DNA of 11,238 bases. Source: an uncultured Lachnospiraceae bacterium. GTDB taxonomy: Bacteria; Bacillota; Clostridia; Lachnospirales; Lachnospiraceae. The stretch lies in NCBI GenBank assembly GCA_947653315.1, contig CANTGP010000061.1:1-11238 (forward strand), written 5' to 3'. How positions within the stretch are numbered: position 1 is the first letter of the stretch; every line of letters begins with the position of its first letter. Made by a program: the position numbers and the translations under genes. Positions 1-5,872 of the stretch are shown piece after piece. The notes beneath the pieces are model-generated. The model was not told the origin of the DNA. It made no database searches and saw only the letters and a program-made list of their open reading frames with translations.

Positions 1-15
1 CGGATAAACTGCCGT

Positions 16-44
16 TTGTAATTTTTCCGCCGATTGGATATAAT
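16..44 (+). promoter_or_regulatory. Sigma-A promoter of the 6S RNA
   Basis: A perfect -10 hexamer TATAAT lies at 39-44 and a -35-like TTGTAA (4 of 6 consensus positions) at 16-21, with the optimal 17-bp spacing. Transcription would begin near position 51, which is where the RNA's terminal helix begins (paired bases from 53). The agreement between predicted start and RNA structure supports both calls. Confidence 0.75.
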
Positions 45-50
45 AGAACT

Positions 51-240
51 AACCTGAAATGTGCGACAACTCCTGTTATTTTGAACCTACATTTACTTTA
101 AACGGGATTCCTACATTGTCTTACGGCTGTCAAGCCCCCACTCGCAAAGAGGATTGGAGGGGAAGGCAAAAGTAAGGTTGCGGTTACCCACCTAGCGCGG
201 CTAGGAGTCAAAGTACAGGAACCGGCATTTTGGGGGAATA
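51..240 (+). ncRNA. ssrS: 6S RNA (regulator of RNA polymerase)
   Basis: 6S RNA binds the housekeeping sigma-factor form of RNA polymerase by imitating an open promoter. The fold can be drawn from the sequence. A terminal helix pairs 53-62 with 225-234 and, after a small internal loop, 71-84 with 208-220 (13 pairs with one bulge). A large central bubble follows (about 85-119 opposite 177-207). Its 3' strand carries a small hairpin, CCTAG (191-195) with CTAGG (201-205). A second helix, CTTAC/GTAAG (120-124/172-176), leads to an apical C-rich/G-rich stem (about 134-140/155-162). Long rod, central bubble, 3'-strand bubble hairpin and a length near 190 nt are the family signature. It has its own promoter and terminator. 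The exact ends are inferred. The identification rests on shape and recall, not on a covariance search. Confidence 0.82.
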
Positions 241-287
241 TTGTAGTATGCTACAAAAGAAAAAGCAGCCGTTCGGCTGCTTTTTTA
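241..287 (+). terminator. Intrinsic terminator of the 6S RNA unit
   Basis: The stem GCAGCC (265-270) pairs with GGCTGC (275-280) around the tetraloop GTTC and is followed directly by a run of six T (281-286). The A-rich stretch before it (257-264) can extend the stem into the T-run, so it may also work in reverse. Just upstream, 241-256 forms a separate short hairpin, TTGTAG with CTACAA, which may protect or help process the RNA's 3' end. Confidence 0.85.
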
Positions 288-290
288 TGC

Positions 291-431
291 ACACGGTCAC
301 CCCAAGGAAGATGCCAGCAGAGCTGGCGGGTGCCCGGCGCACGAGTAGGGAAGAAGCCTTCCCTACTCGATTTTACAGCCCCATGCAGAGGAATATGCCG
401 CTAAAGCGGCGCACGGGGCGCGCGGCGAGTA
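291..431. repeat. Structured intergenic repeat, copy 1
   Basis: First copy of a direct repeat with a period of 169 bp. Its first 97 bases (291-387) are identical to 460-556, and five substitutions follow in the remaining 44. It holds a row of inverted repeats: GCCAGC/GCTGGC (313-318/322-327), a perfect 12-bp hairpin (342-353/358-369, loop AAGC) followed by ATTTTA, and GCCGCT/AGCGGC (397-402/405-410). The last sits inside a longer stem, 379-386 with 411-418, that has one A-C mismatch in this copy. No plausible protein is encoded. It looks like a dispersed, hairpin-rich intergenic repeat. I see no transposase or obvious target duplication. Confidence 0.85.
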
Positions 432-454
432 GGGGAAATGCTTTCCCCTACTCG
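426..454. repeat. Perfect inverted repeat between the two repeat copies
   Basis: A 13-bp perfect stem (426-438 with 442-454) closes a 3-nt loop. It resembles the 12-bp hairpins inside each repeat copy, all beginning CGAGTAGGG, but has an extra G in the left arm and a matching extra C in the right. It links copy 1 to copy 2, so three near-identical hairpins stand in a row (342-369, 426-454, 511-538). Confidence 0.85.
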
Positions 455-459
455 ATTAC

Positions 460-600
460 ACACGGTCACCCCAAGGAAGATGCCAGCAGAGCTGGCGGGT
501 GCCCGGCGCACGAGTAGGGAAGAAGCCTTCCCTACTCGATTTTACAGCCCCATGCAAAGGAGTATGCCGCTAAAGCGGCGCATGGGGCGCGCGGTGCGTA
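460..600. repeat. Structured intergenic repeat, copy 2
   Basis: Second copy of the 169-bp-period repeat. Its hairpins are at 482-496 (GCCAGC/GCTGGC), 511-522/527-538 (perfect 12 bp) and 566-571/574-579 (GCCGCT/AGCGGC). The outer stem CCCCATGC (548-555) with GCATGGGG (580-587) is perfect here, because the base matching the mismatched C at 414 is T (583). Differences from copy 1 are at 557, 562, 583, 595 and 597. The sequence then diverges into the leader of the downstream gene. From 601 to 684 I see only a modest ribosome binding region. Confidence 0.85.
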
Positions 601-684
601 AGCGGAAAGTGGGCGGGGATATCTCCCTGTTTCATGATACGGATAGAGTTATGGATGGCGAGGGAGCCGGTAAGGGGGACAGGA

Positions 685-3069
685 ATGGGCAGGGAAGAAA
701 AAATGTTTGCGAAACTGCTGTTTATATTGGCGGGTATGCTTGTAATCGGTTATATTCTGGCGGTGAGCATACGGATGAACCGCATCCGGCAGCCGGAGGG
801 AAATTATGTACGGCTGCAGGACGTGCTGATTCTGACACTTGCGCTGGACGGGGAATTTGAGGCAAATTACGGAGGTGACGGACGGTATGCGGCGTGGCAG
901 GAGGAGTTGGCTGCGGACGGGGAGAATAAATTGACTTACGGGCAGTTTTTGGATTGGGCGGATATGCTGCGGGAGGATATACCGGAGACGCCGGATGAAA
1001 AGGAAATCCGCAGTTTGTTCGGGAGGAAGTACCGGGACGGTCATTTTGTGCTGGAAGAAGACTGGTACGCCTGTTATGATGCCCTGTTAGGGGAATGTGG
1101 GATGCGGGATAGTATTTCCATGGAGGATGTGACGGTGCTTGGCATCGGCGGCGAGGTGGCGGACGGGTCAGACGGCGTCCTGCCGGAGCATACCCTGCTT
1201 GCCGAAGAAGGGTATTTTCCGTTCCGGTCGGATGCTTTTGCACGGCATAAATACCAGGTGATCCGGGTTTACCAAAAGGGCGGGGAACTTTTAACCGTGA
1301 GGGAAGTGGTAAGCCGCGGGATGGATTGGGAAAATGTATGGATTATGGAAGCGGAGGACGGTAACCGGCTTCAGGTTTTTTACAGGGGTCATGAGATATG
1401 GGTGCCTTATGAAAAGACGCAAAGCCCTTGGAGGGAACAGGTGGCGGATTTCGACTTTGCGGACGGCAGGCTGCAGTCGGTGAAGGTAAAGGCGGATAAG
1501 GTAAGCGGAAAGCTGCTCAGCGTCCGGGACGGGGAGCTGGAAATCGAAGGGGCGGGGAAATATCCTTATGCGGAAAACCTGAAAGTGTATAAACTTTACG
1601 GCGCCCTGGAGGAAGGCGGATGGCAGGATTTGCGGATTGGTTATGACTTTACCGATTTTGTGCTGGATGACGGCGTCATATGCGCCGGTCTTTCGACGCG
1701 GGACGGGGCAATGGAAAACATACGGGTGGTCATTAAAAATACCGGTTATGCGGGAGCCTGCCATGAGGAAGTGAGACTGACGGCGGATACGGATTTTACG
1801 CTGCTCTTTGGGGAACCGCAGTCCCGGGAAGGAAACCAGGACGGAAATCCGGACGGGAAAGCAGGAATGGAACGGAAGGAATTCCGCGCGGGTGAGGTCG
1901 TCACCATTGACGGGGACAGTGAATACTTTATAGGGGATAGGATTTACATAGAGCCTGACGTGCTGACCGGGCGGATTCGCCTGCTGTCCGTGGAACGCTC
2001 CCAGGGGGAGCCTGCCTACCGGGGAAAAATGGAAATCGCGAAAACCCCGGAGGGGCTTGTGGTGGTTAATGAACTGCTGCTGGAAGAATACCTGTATTCC
2101 GTGGTGCCAAGTGAAATGCCGGCGTCTTATCCGCTGGAGGCGTTGAAGGCACAGGCAGTATGCGCGAGGACGTATGCCTACCGGAACATGCTCCATTCCG
2201 GGATTGCGGCGTTTGGCGCCCATGTGGACGACAGTGCGGGTTTCCAGGTATACAATAATATTTCGGAAAATGCGCAGACTACGAAAGCGGTCAGGGAGAC
2301 CACCGGACAGTTATTGTATTACGGGGAAGAACTGTGCGGCGCCTATTATTATTCCACATCCTGCGGGTTCGGGACGGACGCCGGTGTCTGGAAGTCGGGC
2401 AGCGCGGAGGATACCTCTTATCTGCGGGCGAAACGCATCGGGGAAGAAAGCGGGGAGTACGGCGGTGAAGACATGGCGCAGGAGGAAACGTTCCGCGAGT
2501 TTATCCAAACTGCCCATGATTCCGATTACGAAAGCGGGGAGGCATGGTACCGCTGGGAGTATGAAGTGGAGGAAATCGACGGGGAACAATTGCTTGAAAA
2601 TATTAGGAAAAGGTACGAAGCCAATCCAAATCTGGTGCAGGTGATGAACCGGGACGGGGAGTACGAAAGCCGGGAAGTGGAAAGGCTGGGGGACATTAAG
2701 GATATTTATGTTGCGGGAAGGGGAAGCGGAGGCGTGGCGGATGAGCTGGTCATCGAAGGCACGGGAAATACCGTGAAAATCCTGTCGGAACACAATATCC
2801 GTTATGTACTGAACAACGGGGACGGGAAAGTGGTCAGGCAGGACGGCAGTGAAGTATCTTCCCAGGGACTACTTCCCAGCGGCTATCTGGTAATTACGGC
2901 TGGCAAAAAGGATGATGTTGTGGTAGGATATAGATTAACCGGCGGCGGCTACGGACATGGCGTGGGTATGTCCCAAAACGGCGCAAAAGAGATGGCAAAG
3001 AAAGGATTTATGTCGGAAGACATCCTGACCTTTTTTTATGAATCCTGTGAGGTGAAGGATGTATACTGA
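685..3069 (+). CDS. SpoIID/LytB-domain cell-wall protein with long N-terminal extension
   Basis: A probable membrane-anchored or secreted peptidoglycan enzyme. A hydrophobic stretch near residues 7-28 would export or anchor it. The SpoIID/LytB domain fills roughly residues 450-794. It shows VVPSEMPASYPLEALKAQ with the conserved Glu at about residue 477 (Glu88 is essential in B. subtilis SpoIID, a lytic transglycosylase), the STSCGF segment, and the C-terminal GYGHGVGMSQNGA motif near 753-767. B. subtilis SpoIID is about 340 residues, so the roughly 450 residues ahead of the domain are extra. They look beta-rich and acidic, with no domain I recognise. I chose ATG 685 because GGGGG (674-678) sits 6 nt upstream. 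ATG 703, right before the hydrophobic segment, and ATG 634 are alternatives. It is probably cotranscribed with the next gene (17-bp gap). It may or may not be the sporulation SpoIID itself. Confidence 0.88.
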   Translation: MGREEKMFAKLLFILAGMLVIGYILAVSIRMNRIRQPEGNYVRLQDVLILTLALDGEFEANYGGDGRYAAWQEELAADGENKLTYGQFLDWADMLREDIPETPDEKEIRSLFGRKYRDGHFVLEEDWYACYDALLGECGMRDSISMEDVTVLGIGGEVADGSDGVLPEHTLLAEEGYFPFRSDAFARHKYQVIRVYQKGGELLTVREVVSRGMDWENVWIMEAEDGNRLQVFYRGHEIWVPYEKTQSPWREQVADFDFADGRLQSVKVKADKVSGKLLSVRDGELEIEGAGKYPYAENLKVYKLYGALEEGGWQDLRIGYDFTDFVLDDGVICAGLSTRDGAMENIRVVIKNTGYAGACHEEVRLTADTDFTLLFGEPQSREGNQDGNPDGKAGMERKEFRAGEVVTIDGDSEYFIGDRIYIEPDVLTGRIRLLSVERSQGEPAYRGKMEIAKTPEGLVVVNELLLEEYLYSVVPSEMPASYPLEALKAQAVCARTYAYRNMLHSGIAAFGAHVDDSAGFQVYNNISENAQTTKAVRETTGQLLYYGEELCGAYYYSTSCGFGTDAGVWKSGSAEDTSYLRAKRIGEESGEYGGEDMAQEETFREFIQTAHDSDYESGEAWYRWEYEVEEIDGEQLLENIRKRYEANPNLVQVMNRDGEYESREVERLGDIKDIYVAGRGSGGVADELVIEGTGNTVKILSEHNIRYVLNNGDGKVVRQDGSEVSSQGLLPSGYLVITAGKKDDVVVGYRLTGGGYGHGVGMSQNGAKEMAKKGFMSEDILTFFYESCEVKDVY

Positions 3070-3086
3070 CATTTTGTTGACGGATT

Positions 3087-3917
3087 ATGATAAAAAAATT
3101 ATTCTATATCGGCAGGGATTTCCAGCTCCATATTAACCGGAAAAATATCAGTGCCTTTGCGGCGAGTACGGCATTTTTCCTTTTTGTGTCACTGATACCG
3201 ATACTGGTGCTGCTGTGCGCCATCATTCCGTATACGACGCTGACCAAGGCGAACCTGATGACGTTCATGACGGACATTACGCCGGACGTGGTGGATTCCC
3301 TTGTGATATCGATTATTGAGGATGTGTACGCGAAGTCGGCGGGAATTATTTCCATTGCCGCGCTTACGCTGCTTTGGTCGGCATCCAAAGGAATGTTAGC
3401 GTTGATACGCGGGATGAACGAAATCAACGATGTGGAAGAAAACAGGAATTATTTCGTGCTGCGCGCCATTGCCTCCTTTTACACGGTAATGCTGCTTTTG
3501 GTAGTGCTGCTATCGCTGATTGTCATGGTATTCGGCAACGCTTTGGTGAACGGAATCATACGGACGATTCCGCAGACGGAACCGTTTTTTGATTTTCTGC
3601 TGAATTTCCGGCTGTTGTTTTCGCTGCTTGTGATGATTGTGGGATTTTCCATGATGTATGCCTACATACCGAATAAGAAGCTGCGTTTTTTGTACCAGAT
3701 ACCGGGCGCCGTTTTTTCGGCGGTGCTTTGGAACGTGTTTTCCTGGGCGTTTTCCATATATGTGGGAAAAATTAACGATTTCAGCACTTACGGAAACCTT
3801 GCGACCATTGTGATTATCATGCTTTGGATGTATATGTGCATTTATATTATTTTAATCGGGGCGTACCTCAACCGTTATTTTGAACCGGTGTACCAGTTTT
3901 TGGATGAAAGCCGGTGA
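3087..3917 (+). CDS. YihY/BrkB-family integral membrane protein
   Basis: A 276-residue polytopic protein of the YihY (UPF0761) family, once wrongly named ribonuclease BN. Its biochemical role is not established, and envelope or transport roles have been suggested. About six membrane segments are visible: residues 23-48, 84-108, 127-152, 174-194, 203-225 and 237-262. Family hallmarks include the first-helix segment SLIPILVLL (35-43), LWSASKGMLALI with the following N-E-N (96-114), and YGNLATIVIIMLWMY near 235-249, where the family usually has YGS. Length is normal for the family. The start ATG at 3087 is preceded only by a weak GACGGA, so translation may depend partly on the upstream gene. A 110-bp gap with a new promoter separates it from rsmD. 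Confidence 0.9.
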   Translation: MIKKLFYIGRDFQLHINRKNISAFAASTAFFLFVSLIPILVLLCAIIPYTTLTKANLMTFMTDITPDVVDSLVISIIEDVYAKSAGIISIAALTLLWSASKGMLALIRGMNEINDVEENRNYFVLRAIASFYTVMLLLVVLLSLIVMVFGNALVNGIIRTIPQTEPFFDFLLNFRLLFSLLVMIVGFSMMYAYIPNKKLRFLYQIPGAVFSAVLWNVFSWAFSIYVGKINDFSTYGNLATIVIIMLWMYMCIYIILIGAYLNRYFEPVYQFLDESR

Positions 3918-3961
3918 CGGCTTCCGGTGTTTTGCTAAAATCCTAAATTTTCATAAAAAGA

Positions 3962-3990
3962 TTGACCGCAACCGGAGAAGCGATTATTAT
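3962..3990 (+). promoter_or_regulatory. Sigma-A promoter for the rsmD-coaD group
   Basis: TTGACC (3962-3967, 5 of 6 to consensus) and TATTAT (3985-3990, 5 of 6) are separated by exactly 17 bp, inside the 110-bp gap between the YihY-family gene and rsmD. Transcription would start near 3997, giving a leader of about 30 nt. It probably drives rsmD, coaD and the coiled-coil gene together. Confidence 0.7.
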
Positions 3991-4027
3991 AAGATTAGAA
4001 AGTTTGCGGAAAGGCAGATAATGGAAA

Positions 4028-4594
4028 ATGAGGGTAATCGCAGGAACGGCAAGGAGCCTTCCCCTGAAGACACCGGAGGGGAAGGATACCAGGCCGACCA
4101 CGGACAGGATAAAGGAAACGTTATTTAATATGTTGAATCCGTATCTGCCGGACAGTGTGTTTTTGGATTTGTTCAGCGGAAGCGGACAGATTGGGATTGA
4201 GGCGCTCAGCCGCGGGGCCGGACATGTTTATTTTGTGGAAAACGGGGCGAAGCCCTTTGCCTGTATCCGGCAGAATTTGGAGTTTACCGGTTTTTCGGAA
4301 AAGGCGACCCTGTTAAGGCAGGACGTGGCGGGTGCATTGGCGGCGGTCCGGGAGAAAGAGGCGGATATTATCTTTATGGACCCGCCTTACGGCATGGGTT
4401 ATGAAGAAAGGGTATTGGAATCGTTAGCGGGGATGTCCTACGTGACGGACAATACCCTGGTTGTGGTGGAAGCGGCGCTTGACCGCGATTTTGCTTTTGT
4501 GCGGGAACTTGGCTATGCGGTGGAAAAGGAGAAGCGGTATAAGACCAACAAGCATGTGTTTATGAGGAAACAAGGGGGAGGGGAAAACCGATGA
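4028..4594 (+). CDS. rsmD: 16S rRNA (guanine966-N2)-methyltransferase RsmD
   Basis: RsmD transfers a methyl group from S-adenosylmethionine to N2 of G966 (E. coli numbering) in 16S rRNA of the small subunit. The 188-residue protein has the family length. The N-terminus [16 protein letters not shown] followed by [16 protein letters not shown] is diagnostic. The SAM-binding motif is [15 protein letters not shown] (46-60), and the catalytic DPPY tetrad is at 118-121. It begins at ATG 4028 after a weak purine-rich stretch and its own sigma-A promoter. Its last four bases overlap the start of coaD (ATGA), indicating translational coupling. The pairing rsmD-coaD is a common conserved neighbourhood in bacteria. 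Confidence 0.96.
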   Translation: MRVIAGTARSLPLKTPEGKDTRPTTDRIKETLFNMLNPYLPDSVFLDLFSGSGQIGIEALSRGAGHVYFVENGAKPFACIRQNLEFTGFSEKATLLRQDVAGALAAVREKEADIIFMDPPYGMGYEERVLESLAGMSYVTDNTLVVVEAALDRDFAFVRELGYAVEKEKRYKTNKHVFMRKQGGGENR

Positions 4595-5076
4595 AATCTG
4601 CCATCTATCCGGGGAGTTTCGACCCGGTAACGTTCGGACATCTTGACGTAATACGTCGGGCGGCGGATATTTTTGACGAATTAACGGTAAGCGTGTTGAA
4701 CAATCACTTAAAGACTCCATTGTTTTCTGTGGAAGAACGTGTTAAGATATTGGAGGAGGCGACGAAGGATATTCCGAACGTAAAAGTGGATTCTTTCAGC
4801 GGTTTATTGATTGACTATGCCAAAAGGAAGAATGTCCATGTGGCAATCAGGGGCTTACGGGCGATTACGGACTTTGAGTATGAGCTGCAGATTGCGCAGA
4901 CGAACCGCAAGCTGTCGAACGGGGAGCTGGATACCATGTTTTTAACCACCAGTTTGGAATATGCCTATTTAAGTTCCACCAGCGTGAAGGAAATTGCCAG
5001 CTTTAACGGGGATATATCCTTGTGTGTGCCGGACTTTGTGGCGGAGCTGATATATCAAAAATATGGACATAGATGA
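4591..5076 (+). CDS. coaD: Phosphopantetheine adenylyltransferase
   Basis: CoaD catalyses the penultimate step of coenzyme A synthesis, joining ATP and 4'-phosphopantetheine to give dephospho-CoA and pyrophosphate, in the cytoplasm. It is a nucleotidyltransferase with the TxGH motif (T14-F-G-H17) within [15 protein letters not shown], the conserved IRGLR segment (residues 89-93), and SSTSVKE (128-134), matching the family's SSTxVRE. Length of 161 residues is standard for the family (normally a hexamer). The start ATG 4591 lies inside the rsmD stop region and is preceded by an AGGGGGAGGGG ribosome binding site. A coiled-coil gene follows after 36 bp. Confidence 0.97.
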   Translation: MKSAIYPGSFDPVTFGHLDVIRRAADIFDELTVSVLNNHLKTPLFSVEERVKILEEATKDIPNVKVDSFSGLLIDYAKRKNVHVAIRGLRAITDFEYELQIAQTNRKLSNGELDTMFLTTSLEYAYLSSTSVKEIASFNGDISLCVPDFVAELIYQKYGHR

Positions 5077-5112
5077 TGTTGTCCGGAGTTGGGACAGCCA
5101 TGGGAGACGGAT

Positions 5113-5721
5113 ATGAGCAGTAGGATTGAACAGTTAATCGATGAAATAGAGGAATATATTGACAGTTGTAAATACCAACTGGCATCCAATACGAAAATCA
5201 TCGTCAATAAGGAGGAAATCGACGAGTTATTGCGGGAATTGCGGATGAAGACGCCGGACGAAATCAAGCGTTACCAAAAGATTATCAGCAATAAGGAAGC
5301 GATTTTAAACGATGCCCGTGCCAAAGCGGAGGCGTTAATTAACGAGGCAACCGTACATACCAGTGAGCTGATTAACGAGCATGAAATCATGCAGCAGGCA
5401 TATGCGCAGGCGAACGAGGTGGTGACGCTGGCGACCCACCAGGCGCAGGAGATATTGGACAAGGCGACGATGGAAGCCAATGAGGTGCGTTCCGCCGCCA
5501 TGCAGTACATGGACGATATGCTGGCAAACCTGGAAAACCTGATTGGACAGACGATGAATATGACGGCATCCCACTATGAAAGTTTTGTCAACAATCTAAA
5601 CGGATATGCGGAAATCGTCCGCGCGAACCGTGCGGAACTGCGTCCGCCGGATATCGAAGAATTGTTAAACGAAGGGGACGGGGGCGGAAATAACGCGTTG
5701 AATTTGGATATGTTAAAATAA
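5113..5721 (+). CDS. Coiled-coil protein of unknown function, coaD-linked
   Basis: I do not recognise a characterised function. The 202-residue protein has no signal peptide or membrane segment. After an N-terminal part (1-45, rich in Glu/Ile) comes a long Ala/Glu-rich heptad-like stretch (about 48-130), in the style of V-type ATPase subunit E/H stalks or DivIVA-like scaffolds. A Met-rich helix and a short acidic, Gly/Asn-containing tail follow. Similar proteins in Lachnospiraceae are often labelled simply 'ATPase', without a nucleotide-binding motif; none is seen here. I chose ATG 5113 because GGGAG (5102-5106) lies 6 nt upstream. A TTG at 5089 would add eight residues but has poorer support. 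Its position after rsmD-coaD suggests an operon, not a shared pathway. Confidence 0.82.
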   Translation: MSSRIEQLIDEIEEYIDSCKYQLASNTKIIVNKEEIDELLRELRMKTPDEIKRYQKIISNKEAILNDARAKAEALINEATVHTSELINEHEIMQQAYAQANEVVTLATHQAQEILDKATMEANEVRSAAMQYMDDMLANLENLIGQTMNMTASHYESFVNNLNGYAEIVRANRAELRPPDIEELLNEGDGGGNNALNLDMLK

Positions 5722-5743
5722 TTTGGACATACTGGAAGTTAGG

Positions 5744-5779
5744 TTTTTGGAACCCGGATGTGTTTTAGGGATCCAAAAA
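5744..5779. other. A/T-flanked inverted repeat after the coiled-coil gene
   Basis: TTTTTGGAACCC (5744-5755) can pair with GGGATCCAAAAA (5768-5779), 11 of 12 positions matching, around a 12-nt loop. The T-run lies in the left arm, so it is not a classical plus-strand terminator. It may be an mRNA-stabilising or attenuating hairpin between the coiled-coil gene and the amidase. Confidence 0.45.
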
Positions 5780-5806
5780 AGAAGGGCATAAAGTGAATAG
5801 TATGGA

Positions 5807-5843
5807 AAAAACCGGTTTCGCTTATTACATGGAACCGGTTTTT
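5807..5843 (+). terminator. Probable intrinsic terminator ahead of the amidase gene
   Basis: AAAAACCGGTT (5807-5817) pairs perfectly with AACCGGTTTTT (5833-5843) around a 15-nt loop. The right arm ends in five T, which could serve as the U-tract, so it could end the rsmD-coaD group. Because A-run and T-run mirror each other it could act in both directions. The next start codon is only 29 bp away, so attenuation of the amidase gene is an alternative role. Confidence 0.5.
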
Positions 5844-5872
5844 CAGATACAGGGGGACGGGAAAGGAAAAGG

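Noticed and set aside
556..570. AAAGGAG followed by ATG at 563 in repeat copy 2, as a gene start
   Set aside because: The spacing is a single base, copy 1 has AGAGGAA instead, and the frame only reads through the repeat and into the SpoIID-like gene.
291..600. A CRISPR array, suggested by repeated units with palindromes
   Set aside because: There are only two copies with a 169-bp period, nearly the whole period is repeated, there are no unique spacers of 30-40 bp, and no cas genes are present.
291..600. Insertion sequence or MITE with terminal inverted repeats
   Set aside because: The inverted repeats are internal short hairpins. I found no matching terminal inverted repeats at 291/600 or a target-site duplication, so only the neutral term repeat is used.
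230..860. Two overlapping plus-strand reading frames (230-517 and 438-860) with matching peptide segments
   Set aside because: Their similarity is only the DNA repeat translated twice. They run through the terminator and perfect hairpins, have no credible ribosome binding site, and the second overlaps the SpoIID-like gene.
1291..2223. Long minus-strand reading frame opposite the SpoIID-like gene
   Set aside because: It lies wholly antisense to a well-supported gene. Its His/Pro/Arg/Phe-rich composition is typical of the reverse frame of a GC-rich gene.
3908..3923. Hairpin AAGCCG/CGGCTT at the end of the YihY-family gene as a terminator
   Set aside because: The stem is only 6 bp and is not followed by a T-run (CCGGTGTTTT). 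It overlaps the stop codon and is too weak to call.
3880..4128. Small frame overlapping the end of the YihY-family gene and the start of rsmD
   Set aside because: It shares sequence with two well-supported genes, crosses the promoter region and shows no recognisable protein feature.
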